From contig URAU01000011.1 in the NCBI GenBank assembly GCA_900545955.1, forward strand, positions 1 through 64,000: a stretch of 64,000 bases of DNA, read 5' to 3'. Numbering within the stretch: the first letter of the stretch is position 1; the number at the start of each line of letters is the position of its first letter. Position numbers and translations under genes: made by a program. Positions 33,153 to 41,111 of the stretch are shown piece after piece. This stretch comes from an uncultured Porphyromonadaceae bacterium. GTDB taxonomy: Bacteria > Bacteroidota > Bacteroidia > Bacteroidales > Muribaculaceae. The notes under the pieces were generated by a model, which saw nothing but the letters and a program-made list of their open reading frames with translations, was not told the origin of the DNA and searched no databases.

Positions 33153-34292
33153 TTAATAGGCGTGGTCGTCAGCATCGAGTTCGCGGGCTGTGATGGCCGG
33201 CGAGGTCATCTTGTGCCATACATAGGCTATGTAGCCCACCACTACGGGCAGTAGCACCGTCACCCATGCCATGACGCGCAGAGTGAACTCGGTCGACGAG
33301 GCGTTGGTGATGAACAGCGAGCTCTGCGGGTCGGTGGTCGATGGGAGGAAGGCGGTGTTGTTGTAGCCGCTGATGCAGAAGAGGCAGCATACGGCCACTA
33401 CCACGCCTGCGCCTGTCCACCAGAAGCCCGTGCGGAAACGCGCGTCGAAGGCCGAGCGCAATATGCCGTAGACCACTGCGAGCACGGCCAGCAGGAAGGC
33501 TGCGCCTATCCACCATAGGTCAATCAGATTGAAGAAATACTTGTAGGGCACTTTTACTACCAGGCCGTCGGCAAGGCGCGAGTAGCCGTCGGCTGTGAAG
33601 AGCGCGAAGAGGAATGCGAGAAAGAGGAGAACGAACAGAGTGCCGTTGAAGAGTGTGCGGGTGCGCATGCCGTGGGCGAACTCGCGCTCGTCGGCATCCT
33701 TCACGCTCATGCCGAAGAAGAGGGAGCCGAGCGTACGCGCAAGGAAGAACACTGCGAATCCCAGCAGGAGGCAGGGTATGCTGAACACCACGTCGAGACC
33801 GTGCATCGGCCCCCAGGAGGAAATCACCGGAGCCCCGGCGTTGAGGATGCTCTGGCGCTCCACGGAGAAATCGGCGCCGAAAAACTGCATCCCTACGGCG
33901 GCGCCGAGCAGTACGCAGCCCACGCATCCGTTGATCAGCAGGAATATATCGTAGGTGGACTGCCCGAACACATTGCCCGGCTTCGACCGGAACTCATAAC
34001 TTACGGCCTGCAGGATGAAGCTCAGCAGAATGAGCATCCAGAGCCAGTAGGCTCCGCCGAAGCTTGTGGAGTAATAGAGCGGGAACGAGGCGAAGAAAGC
34101 TCCCCCGAACACCACGAGTGTGGTGAACGTCAGCTCCCATTTGCGGCCGAGTGCATTGACCATGAGCGATTTCCGCTCGGCGTTGCGGGTGGACCATATC
34201 ATTGTCTGGCCTCCCTGCACGAAGAGCAGGAACACCAGCAGGCCCCCGAGGAGCGAGATCACGAACCACCAGTATATCTGTAATGCTTCCAT
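33153..34292 (-). CDS. cydB: Cytochrome bd oxidase subunit II
   Basis: A 379-residue integral membrane subunit of the bd quinol oxidase, the high-affinity oxygen reductase used by Bacteroides-type anaerobes for nanaerobic growth and oxygen removal. About eight or nine hydrophobic helices are visible, starting with YWWFVISLLGGLLVFLLFVQ and ending with TVLLPVVVGYIAYVWHKM. It lies 49 bases after cydA. The length is normal for the Bacteroidota form. Confidence 0.93.
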   Translation of the reverse strand: MEALQIYWWFVISLLGGLLVFLLFVQGGQTMIWSTRNAERKSLMVNALGRKWELTFTTLVVFGGAFFASFPLYYSTSFGGAYWLWMLILLSFILQAVSYEFRSKPGNVFGQSTYDIFLLINGCVGCVLLGAAVGMQFFGADFSVERQSILNAGAPVISSWGPMHGLDVVFSIPCLLLGFAVFFLARTLGSLFFGMSVKDADEREFAHGMRTRTLFNGTLFVLLFLAFLFALFTADGYSRLADGLVVKVPYKYFFNLIDLWWIGAAFLLAVLAVVYGILRSAFDARFRTGFWWTGAGVVVAVCCLFCISGYNNTAFLPSTTDPQSSLFITNASSTEFTLRVMAWVTVLLPVVVGYIAYVWHKMTSPAITARELDADDHAY

Positions 34293-34341
34293 ATTGCGTT
34301 GTATGTCTTTGGTTAGTGTATAATTATGGAATCGCGGCGGC

Positions 34342-35904
34342 TCAGTCGGCCAGCAGGTCGCGGCCGGCGGCTTTGCGGATTTCGCGCGTCATGATGCTTA
34401 TCTCGGCGGCCAGCAGGCCTACGAACACCACGACGAACATCCAGAATGTGAGCATCACCGAGCCTGACGGGATGTCGCTGATGGCCGCGCGGGTGGGTAG
34501 CAGTCCTTCGATGGTCCAGGGCTGTCGTCCCATTTCGGCGGTTACCCATCCGGCCTCGCTGACGAGCCATACTACCGGGATGGTAATCAGACCGAAGAAG
34601 ATTGCCCAGCGGTTTTCGAGCGTGGAGGGCTTGCGATAGCTCAGCCAGAGCATCACCATGAAGAACAGCAGCAGGTAGCCGCCGCCCATCACCATCACGC
34701 GGAAGGCGTAGAACGTCAGTGCAACCGGGGGGACTGCCTCGTCGACGCTGTCGAGGAATCCGTAGCCGAAGTAGCGGAAATCCTTGTCGATGTCGGCCTT
34801 GGCAGTTGCCATGGCGGTCTGGTCGCCGGCTTTCATAGCCGAGTCGTAGCGGCGGAGCGCCTCCTGGGCGGCTTTGCCGCGGGCTATGCGCTCGGCGTAG
34901 CTTACGGTATTGACGGTGTCGCCGTTGGCGTCGATGCTTACGCCGTCGATTATGTCGTTGATGCCGGGCACGAAGCTTTCGGCGTCGTGGTTGGCCAGAA
35001 CGGAAAGGCCCTTTGGTATCGAGATTTCGCCGAGGAGCGCTTCCTCATTGTCGGTGCGCTGCTTGTCGGGGTTTACGATGCCGAAGGCCACGAGGCTCTG
35101 GCCGCAGCAACCGTCGTAAAGTCCTTCCATGGCGGCGAGTTTCATGGGCTGCACGCGGGCTACCTGTACGGCCGAGCCGTCGCCGGTCCACATTGTCAGC
35201 ACGATGCCCGCAAGACCCACCCATCCGGCGATTTTCATCGAATCCCTGGCAAGGGCGATGTTGCTCTTTTTATAGAGGAACCAGCAGCTTACGCCGACTA
35301 CAAACACTGCCCCCAGCACCCAGCCGGAGCATACGGTATGGAAGAATTTGTTGACGGCCACGGGCGAGAGGGCGACGGAGGCGAACGAAGTCATCACGTT
35401 GCGCATCTGCGCAGGGTCGAAATCCATCCCCACGGGATACTGCATCCAGGCGTTGGCCACCAGAATCCAGTAAGCCGACAGGCAGACGCCTATCGCCGTA
35501 AGCCATGTAGCGGTAAGATGAAAGCCGCGGCTCACGCGGTTCCAGCCGAAGAACATTACGGCTATGAATGTCGACTCCAGGAAAAAGGCTACTATCCCCT
35601 CGATGGCAAGCGGGGCTCCGAAAATGTCGCCCACAAACCATGAGTAGTTGCTCCAGTTGGTGCCGAACTCGAATTCGAGGATTATGCCCGTGGCTACGCC
35701 GCAGGCGAAGTTTATGCCGAAGAGCAGCATCCAGAATTTGGTGATTTTCTTCCAGCGCTCGGCGCCGGTGCGGTAGTAGAGTGTCTCCATTATTCCCACT
35801 ATTAGCGAAAGCCCGATGGTGAGCGGCACGAAAAGCCAATGGATTATGGCCGTCAGGGCGAATTGCCCGCGCGACCAGTCGACGGTGGTAAGGAGGTCTT
35901 CCAT
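34342..35904 (-). CDS. cydA: Cytochrome bd oxidase subunit I
   Basis: A 520-residue haem-binding subunit that oxidises quinol and reduces oxygen. The N-terminal DWSRGQFALTAIIHWLFVPL with haem-ligand His, the WSNYSWFVGDIFGAPLAIEG segment, the long periplasmic Q-loop (about residues 250-390) and the signature AEMGRQPWTIEGLLPT are visible, with about nine helices. It lies between the DUF4492 gene (51 bases) and cydB (49 bases). A haem-ligand His and Met are present in the expected regions, so it should be functional. Confidence 0.95.
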   Translation of the reverse strand: MEDLLTTVDWSRGQFALTAIIHWLFVPLTIGLSLIVGIMETLYYRTGAERWKKITKFWMLLFGINFACGVATGIILEFEFGTNWSNYSWFVGDIFGAPLAIEGIVAFFLESTFIAVMFFGWNRVSRGFHLTATWLTAIGVCLSAYWILVANAWMQYPVGMDFDPAQMRNVMTSFASVALSPVAVNKFFHTVCSGWVLGAVFVVGVSCWFLYKKSNIALARDSMKIAGWVGLAGIVLTMWTGDGSAVQVARVQPMKLAAMEGLYDGCCGQSLVAFGIVNPDKQRTDNEEALLGEISIPKGLSVLANHDAESFVPGINDIIDGVSIDANGDTVNTVSYAERIARGKAAQEALRRYDSAMKAGDQTAMATAKADIDKDFRYFGYGFLDSVDEAVPPVALTFYAFRVMVMGGGYLLLFFMVMLWLSYRKPSTLENRWAIFFGLITIPVVWLVSEAGWVTAEMGRQPWTIEGLLPTRAAISDIPSGSVMLTFWMFVVVFVGLLAAEISIMTREIRKAAGRDLLAD

Positions 35905-35955
35905 ATGGTGAATTTGAATGTTGGTTTTTCAGGTTGCTGATTCCCTGGCAATGCG

Positions 35956-36180
35956 TCAGGGCCTGGTCAGATTTGTGCGCACGGCCTCGGCGCGGTCGGC
36001 GTCGTTGTCGTAGCGCTCCTGGAGAATGTCAGGAAAGAAAAAGAGGCGGAATACCGCGAAAAGAATCACGAGTTTCACGATGATTATGGCCCACAGGCGC
36101 CGTCCTACCGTCATTTGACGGAAGCCGTCGGCATACATGGAATATGCCCTGTAGAGAAATCCCTCGCGGTTGAAGTTCAT
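35956..36180 (-). CDS. DUF4492 small membrane protein, CydX-like position
   Basis: A 74-residue protein with a single transmembrane helix (LWAIIIVKLVILFAVFRLFF) preceded by an amphipathic N-terminus (FLYRAYSMYADGFRQMTVG). DUF4492 proteins are found just upstream of cydA in Bacteroidota and Campylobacterota, where they probably act as a small accessory subunit or assembly factor of the bd oxidase; that role is an inference from position. It is the first gene of the cyd transcript. On the minus strand CAACTTTG at 36202-36210 is a one-mismatch -7 box close to the ATG. Confidence 0.88.
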   Translation of the reverse strand: MNFNREGFLYRAYSMYADGFRQMTVGRRLWAIIIVKLVILFAVFRLFFFPDILQERYDNDADRAEAVRTNLTRP

Positions 36181-36201
36181 GGTTGTCTAACGCTTTTTCG
36201 C

Positions 36202-36233
36202 TTTGCAAAGTTGGGATTTTTAGCCTAACTTTG
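36202..36233 (+). promoter_or_regulatory. Promoter of the DUF4494-yggS transcript
   Basis: TTTG (36202-36205), 20 bases, then TAACTTTG (36226-36233): a full consensus promoter on the plus strand. The leader to the ATG at 36300 would be about 60 nt. It overlaps the likely cyd promoter region on the other strand, so the two divergent transcripts may compete. Confidence 0.7.
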
Positions 36234-36299
36234 CCGGTGGTTTTGATTCTCAAAATTAACAAAGTTTTTTCAATTTCCACAAAATAATATTGAAATATT

Positions 36300-36761
36300 A
36301 TGGCAAACTGGTTCGAATGTAAGATTCGTTACGATAAAACTCAGGAAAACGGCTCGATCAAGAAGGTTACGGAACCTTATCTGGTGGATGCGCTCAGCTT
36401 CACCGAGGCCGAAGCACGCATTATCGAGGAGCAGGCTCCTTTCGTAAGCGGCGAGGTGGACGTCAACGCCGTGAAGCGCACGAAAATCGCTGAAATAATG
36501 TTTGACGACTCGGCCGACAAATGGTATCTCGTAAAGGTTGCCTTCATTACCATCGACGAGAAGACGGCGGTGGAGAAGCGTTCCGTATCGCAGGTGCTGG
36601 TGGCCGGCTGTGATTTCAAAGGCGCCTACGATAATTTTATGGATGGTATGAAGGGTACTATGGCTGATTTCGAGATAGTCTCGATTGCCGAGACCCCCAT
36701 CATGGACGTTTACCGCATGAAGGTGAAGGAAGATGCCAAGCCCGAAGCCCCTCAGGCCTGA
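36300..36761 (+). CDS. DUF4494 family protein
   Basis: A 153-residue cytosolic protein of the DUF4494 family, restricted to Bacteroidota and of unknown function. The start MANWFECKIRYDKTQENG and the middle TEAEARIIEEQAPFVSGEVD are typical. There are no membrane segments. It is followed by a YggS-type gene after 23 bases and probably forms a two-gene transcript with it. The pairing is the only hint to function. Confidence 0.88.
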   Translation: MANWFECKIRYDKTQENGSIKKVTEPYLVDALSFTEAEARIIEEQAPFVSGEVDVNAVKRTKIAEIMFDDSADKWYLVKVAFITIDEKTAVEKRSVSQVLVAGCDFKGAYDNFMDGMKGTMADFEIVSIAETPIMDVYRMKVKEDAKPEAPQA

Positions 36762-36784
36762 TTATATATAATTAATGTGTGACA

Positions 36785-37453
36785 ATGGGTGTTGCCGAAA
36801 ATATCCGGGAGATTAAGCAGGGACTTCCCGAGGGTATCACGCTGGTGGCTGTATCGAAGTTCCATCCGGCTGAAATGATTGCCGAGGCTTATGCCGCCGG
36901 TCAGACCTGCTTCGGCGAGAGCCGTGTGCAGGAGCTCGCACAGAAAGTGCCGGTTCTCCCCGCTGAAATCCGCTGGCACTTTATCGGCCATCTGCAGACC
37001 AACAAGGTGCGTCAGCTTCTGCGCCTGCGTCCCGCCATGATCGAGAGCATCGACACCGAGCGCCTGTTGCGCGTCGTCGACGCCGAAGCTGAGCGGCAGG
37101 GCCTCACAGCCCGTGTGCTCATGCAGCTCCATGTGGCCGCCGAGGAGACAAAATTCGGTTTCTCGCCCGACGAGCTGATGGTCTTCTTCCGCGGACGCGG
37201 CTACGAGTCGCTCCGCGCAACGCATATCTGCGGCGTGATGGGGATGGCTTCGAATACCGACGACGAAGCGCGCGTGTGCGAGGACTTTGCCCGCATCCGC
37301 GCCACCTTCGACGCCATCCGCTCGCTCTGTCCCGATTTGCGCGGCTTCGACACCGTCAGCATGGGGATGAGCCACGACTACCATCTTGCAATAGCCGAAG
37401 GCTCCACCATGGTGCGTGTCGGCACCGCCATTTTCGGCGACCGCCAGTATTAA
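36785..37453 (+). CDS. YggS/PLPBP family pyridoxal phosphate homeostasis protein
   Basis: A 222-residue single-domain TIM-barrel that carries PLP but has no known catalytic role; in the family it buffers PLP and affects amino-acid pools. The PLP lysine is in LVAVSKFHPAEM (Lys25). GESRVQELAQK, WHFIGHLQTNK and the phosphate-binding SMGMSHDYHLAIAEG then RVGTAIFG are all present. I use the ATG at 36785; an in-frame GTG two codons earlier is possible. Confidence 0.93.
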   Translation: MGVAENIREIKQGLPEGITLVAVSKFHPAEMIAEAYAAGQTCFGESRVQELAQKVPVLPAEIRWHFIGHLQTNKVRQLLRLRPAMIESIDTERLLRVVDAEAERQGLTARVLMQLHVAAEETKFGFSPDELMVFFRGRGYESLRATHICGVMGMASNTDDEARVCEDFARIRATFDAIRSLCPDLRGFDTVSMGMSHDYHLAIAEGSTMVRVGTAIFGDRQY

Positions 37454-37767
37454 GCGGTGATTTCGCATCATGAGAGGTGCAATTACGCAGATGGTACATA
37501 GGTCGGTAAAAATTGTATAAAATGCGGTGCTTTAATCCACTTTATAAATGCTTATGAATTAAACGCTTGCGTTAATATTAACAAATATTAGCGCTTGCGT
37601 TAATATTTGTTATCGTTAACTTTCGTAACTTTGCGGCGAATCAAAGAAACACACTTTTGTTAAAAAGCTGGAATTCAACTACGAAATATATGTAGAACCA
37701 GCCTTTTTGAAAGGAATTCTTAACTGGAATAATCGTTTTAATTTTTATCTTTATACAAAACACAGCA
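37454..37767 (+). promoter_or_regulatory. Upstream region of the first small barrel gene, with dyad over the promoter
   Basis: This 314-base stretch has no gene. It contains a direct repeat cgcttgcgttaatatt at 37564-37579 and 37592-37607 (28 bp apart), and a perfect 12-bp inverted repeat, taacaaatatta (37579-37590) with taatatttgtta (37601-37612), around a 10-base loop. The right arm contains TTTG (37606-37609), 16 bases before a -7 box TAACTTTG (37626-37633). The arrangement looks like an operator over the -33 element. The leader to the ATG would be about 125-130 nt. Confidence 0.6.
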
Positions 37768-38478
37768 ATGAAAAAGTTTATTCTTGCAGCTGCCCTCGTT
37801 GCAGCCATGGCTCCTGCTGCTGTCGCACAGGACGAATTTGCACCTGAAAAGGGTGATTTCGGCGTTGAACTTCAGTTCAATCCTTTCTCGAACGACTACA
37901 CAACCTTCCGCGATAGCGAGTATGGTCTTACCGGCCGCTACTTCATCACCAATAAGGACGCTATCCGCCTCAACATCGGTTTCGGCGTTCACAAGGACAT
38001 CGACAACACTGACTTCGAGACTTCCGAAAACAACTACGTAACCCTTCACAACAACACCCGTCGCAGCAACTTCAACATCAACCTCGGCTACGAGCGTCAC
38101 CTCGTTACCAAAGGTCGTCTTGACGTATATGCAGGCGCACAGGTAGGCGTAGGCTTCGAAAGCTACGGAAGCACCACCGAGCAGTGGAACGCCTCTGAAA
38201 AGGTAGTTGAAAAATACTGGGAGAACAGCGCAAACGGCGAAATCGGCTCGACCAACTTCAACTTCGGCATCTTCACCGGTGTAGACTTCTATGTTTACAA
38301 AGGTCTCTATGTTGGTGCTGAACTCGGTATCGACCTCACCTACAAATCGATGCATCAGCCCTGCCAGAAAAAGAACGGCGAGGAGCTCAACAAGGACGCT
38401 CACAAAGATCCCACTGCAAAGAGCTTCGACCTCGGCACTTATGTGCAGCCCGCTCTCCGTCTCGGCTGGACTTTCTGA
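37768..38478 (+). CDS. Small outer-membrane beta-barrel protein
   Basis: A 236-residue exported protein. The signal peptide ends VAQ (residues 1-21). The rest alternates aromatic and polar residues in strands typical of an 8-stranded barrel and ends in Phe (LRLGWTF), the outer-membrane insertion signal. It fits the Bacteroidales outer-membrane beta-barrel families (PF13505-like) but I cannot name a substrate. A loop with two Cys-adjacent basic residues (HQPCQKKNGEE) has a single Cys. It has its own promoter and a strong terminator. Confidence 0.82.
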   Translation: MKKFILAAALVAAMAPAAVAQDEFAPEKGDFGVELQFNPFSNDYTTFRDSEYGLTGRYFITNKDAIRLNIGFGVHKDIDNTDFETSENNYVTLHNNTRRSNFNINLGYERHLVTKGRLDVYAGAQVGVGFESYGSTTEQWNASEKVVEKYWENSANGEIGSTNFNFGIFTGVDFYVYKGLYVGAELGIDLTYKSMHQPCQKKNGEELNKDAHKDPTAKSFDLGTYVQPALRLGWTF

Positions 38479-38514
38479 TAATCTGCTGATTGTTTAAGAA
38501 CAGACCATAATATA

Positions 38515-38557
38515 ATCCGGCGCGCCAATTTCTGATTCGGTGCGCCGGATTTTTTTA
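38515..38557 (+). terminator. Intrinsic terminator after first barrel gene
   Basis: Twelve-base arms (38515-38526 and 38539-38550) with one G-U wobble, directly followed by TTTTTT. Confidence 0.9.
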
Positions 38558-38639
38558 ATCGAGGATTAGGATTCGGGTCTACCGATTTGCTTTTAACACA
38601 AATTAACTCTATAATTACCTATAAGCGTAAAAATTTCAT

Positions 38640-38647
38640 TAATTTTG
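38640..38647 (+). promoter_or_regulatory. -7 box of second barrel gene
   Basis: TAATTTTG on the plus strand, about 95 bases before the ATG at 38742. Confidence 0.5.
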
Positions 38648-38741
38648 TACAAACACAGTTAACATAGGCAGTATAAGTCGAGTTGCTTACACTGTAATAA
38701 ATAGACCAATATTCATCAAAATCTTTTATAGACACACTATT

Positions 38742-39470
38742 ATGAAAAAAGTGATTTTGGCAGCTGCTGTGCTCGTAGCCAGCGCTTCCGTAGCCAATGC
38801 AGAAGGCTACAATCGTGTTGCTCTTTCCTACGACTGGCAGCACTACTCGATGAACAAGGACTACACCGGTACCGACAAGACCGAAGGCCGCAGCCTCAAT
38901 GGTTTCGGCATCAACTACGCTCATGGCTTCGGCGTTGCCGAAAACATGTTTGTTGAAGTCGGCGGTAACTTCAACTTCGGCTTCGGCTCTGAAAAGGGCG
39001 AAAAAGTGGAATATGCCGGCTACTGGTTCCAGGACAAGCAGAAGATGACCAACATCAATCTCCGTGTACCTGTTAACTTCGTTTATCGCTTCAACGTAAG
39101 CGACGACTTCAAAATCGCTCCTTATGTAGGTATCAACTTCAAGCTCAACCTCGTTACCAAAATGAAGGATGTTGTTGATTCCAACCTCAGCAAAGACGAG
39201 CTCAAAGACCTCGGTTACGAAGAGCCCGACTGGGTTAACGTTTACAGCGACAGCAAGGAAAACATGGGCGACGGCGACTACACCTGGAACCGTTTCCAGA
39301 TGGGTTGGCAGATCGGTGTAGGCTTCGAATATCAGAAGTACTATCTCGGCGTTCAGTACGGCACCGACTTCATCCCCGCCTACAGCCACAAGTTTGAATG
39401 GGACGGTGGCTCTTCCAAGCCCAAAATCAACAGCCAGGCCCTCAAAATCTCCCTCGGCTACACTTTCTAA
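38742..39470 (+). CDS. Small outer-membrane beta-barrel protein
   Basis: A 242-residue exported barrel protein similar in style to the gene before it: signal peptide to residue 20 (ASVANA), alternating strands such as MFVEVGGNFNFGFG and INLRVPVNFVYRF, and a terminal SLGYTF. The two share little direct identity beyond that pattern, so they may be ancient paralogs. A charged extracellular loop (residues about 145-180, DELKDLGYEEPDW) stands out. It has its own promoter and terminator. Confidence 0.82.
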   Translation: MKKVILAAAVLVASASVANAEGYNRVALSYDWQHYSMNKDYTGTDKTEGRSLNGFGINYAHGFGVAENMFVEVGGNFNFGFGSEKGEKVEYAGYWFQDKQKMTNINLRVPVNFVYRFNVSDDFKIAPYVGINFKLNLVTKMKDVVDSNLSKDELKDLGYEEPDWVNVYSDSKENMGDGDYTWNRFQMGWQIGVGFEYQKYYLGVQYGTDFIPAYSHKFEWDGGSSKPKINSQALKISLGYTF

Positions 39471-39508
39471 TCCGTCGCATAGCTGACACATTAGATTAAT
39501 CCGAATAC

Positions 39509-39557
39509 TCCGCCCGCTTCCGAGCCTCCCGGCCGGCAAGCGGGCGGAATCTTTTAT
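39509..39557 (+). terminator. Intrinsic terminator after second barrel gene
   Basis: Perfect 11-bp arms (39509-39519 and 39538-39548) followed by ATCTTTTA. Confidence 0.8.
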
Positions 39558-39573
39558 CCCTGTGGCTGCTAAG

Positions 39574-39646
39574 ACGCAAAACTTGCGTTCTGAATTCGAA
39601 AATAAGCCGCAAAATTTGCGTGTTAATAAACGAATGTTTATTTTTG
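39574..39646 (+). promoter_or_regulatory. fic promoter with two operator-like dyads
   Basis: Two related perfect dyads, acgcaaaacttgcgt (39574-39588) and cgcaaaatttgcg (39608-39620), have centres 33 bp apart, about three helical turns. They precede a -7 box TATTTTTG (39639-39646) and the second covers the -33 zone. The ATG of the Fic gene follows at 39701. The winged-helix-like end of the Fic protein could be the regulator that binds here. Confidence 0.6.
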
Positions 39647-39700
39647 CAGTACAATCGTAAGAAGGGAATTATAGCCGTAAGGCATATTTGAAATTCTACT

Positions 39701-40972
39701 ATGTTTATACACGAACATGATAATTGGACGGACTTTCGCTGGAATAATGCGGATATCAACGACTTGCAGAATCGGGCGATGCTTCGCCTGGGATATCTGG
39801 CCGGACGGATGGCGGCCATAGGCTTCGACAGCCGGATGGCGGCCACGGTCGAGGCGGTGACCAACGATGTGGTGGCATCGTCGGAAATCGAGGGCGTGAG
39901 CCTCAATTCCGATGAGGTGCGTAGTTCGGTGGCGCGCAAATTCGGCGTCACGCTTCCGAAAAGCAAGGATTCGACGCACTATGTAGATGGCATAGTAGAA
40001 ATGATGCTCGACGCCACCCACAACCGCTATGTCCCGTTGACTTCCAACCGTTTGTTCCGCTGGCATACGGCACTTTTTCCCAACGCCATTGGCCTTACTG
40101 TAGGAGCATACCGTACGGCTGAGATGAGCGTGGTCTCCGGCATGTTCGGCCGTGAAAGACTCCATTACCGAGCTCCGGCGCCTGAGGCCGTGCCGGCCGA
40201 GATGGACCGGTTTCTCGAATGGTTCAACAGCGGCAGCAAATCCTCTACGATGGTCCGTTCCGCCATCGCGCATCTGTGGTTCGTAAGCATACATCCTTTC
40301 GACGACGGGAACGGCCGCATCGGCCGCGCGATTTCCGATATGGTGCTCGCCGGACTCGACGGCGAGGGGATGCACTTCTACAGCCTCAGCCGTCAGATTC
40401 TCAAAGACAAGAGTCATTACTACAGAATACTGGAGAAGACGCAGCGCGGCGACGGCGACATTACGGAGTGGCTCCTCTGGTATCTCAGCGCCATTATCGC
40501 CGCAATCGAAGATTCCGACGTAATGCTATCGCAGGTGCTCCGCAAGGCCACGTTCTGGAATGCTCACGCCCAGGCGCCAGTAAGCGAGCGTCAGCGACTG
40601 GTGCTCAATACGTACCTCGACGGCTATGATGCCAAGCTGACCGCAAAAAACTGGGCGAAGATTGCAGGTGTATCCAGAGATACGGCACTCCGAGACATCA
40701 ACGCGCTTGTTGGACTCGGAATCCTTGTGCCTACACCCGGTCGCGTGCGCGATACACCTTATTCCATCTGCTATACCCGGCGCGATGAGGCTGATTCTCC
40801 CTTCCGCAACATTGAAGTCAAAACTGAGGGTGCCGCGACGTATATCTCAGCGAAATATAGCGACGGGCAGACCTGCCGGGACCGTCTAAGCGCAATCGAC
40901 GCAAAGCGCCTGACCGATGGCGAAATCTCCCTCCCTCAGCTTGCATACAAGTATTTCGCTTATCTGCTCTGA
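39701..40972 (+). CDS. Class II Fic family protein (probable AMP transferase)
   Basis: A 423-residue Fic protein. The active-site motif HPFDDGNGRIGR is at residues 198-209, with the catalytic His198. The inhibitory helix motif S-x-x-x-E-G is SSEIEG at 60-65, which makes it class II, self-inhibited from the N-terminal side. The N-terminus matches the DUF4172 type. Residues about 300-365 look like a winged helix (NWAKIAGVSRDTALRDINAL). Family members attach AMP to a protein hydroxyl. The target is unknown and no antitoxin gene is adjacent. Paired dyads upstream suggest autoregulation. Confidence 0.92.
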   Translation: MFIHEHDNWTDFRWNNADINDLQNRAMLRLGYLAGRMAAIGFDSRMAATVEAVTNDVVASSEIEGVSLNSDEVRSSVARKFGVTLPKSKDSTHYVDGIVEMMLDATHNRYVPLTSNRLFRWHTALFPNAIGLTVGAYRTAEMSVVSGMFGRERLHYRAPAPEAVPAEMDRFLEWFNSGSKSSTMVRSAIAHLWFVSIHPFDDGNGRIGRAISDMVLAGLDGEGMHFYSLSRQILKDKSHYYRILEKTQRGDGDITEWLLWYLSAIIAAIEDSDVMLSQVLRKATFWNAHAQAPVSERQRLVLNTYLDGYDAKLTAKNWAKIAGVSRDTALRDINALVGLGILVPTPGRVRDTPYSICYTRRDEADSPFRNIEVKTEGAATYISAKYSDGQTCRDRLSAIDAKRLTDGEISLPQLAYKYFAYLL

Positions 40973-40981
40973 TTCATTTAA

Positions 40982-41013
40982 TTTTGGCGCGTAACCAAAT
41001 TTTCTTAAATTTG
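40982..41013 (+). promoter_or_regulatory. Promoter of the FHS transporter gene
   Basis: TTTG (40982-40985), exactly 20 bases, then TAAATTTG (41006-41013): full consensus. The leader to the ATG at 41112 is about 95 nt. Confidence 0.75.
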
Positions 41014-41111
41014 CAAGAAATAGGGCGGTGGCTGCGGCCTCAAGGCCGTTTTCAATACCGAAAAACAAAAAATATAAATATCTAACCTTAATTCTTCAAC
41101 TACAAACCATT

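Noticed and set aside
39496..39966. 156-codon minus-strand frame over the fic promoter
   Set aside because: It crosses a terminator, two dyads and the start of the Fic gene, and its codon use is unlike its neighbours.
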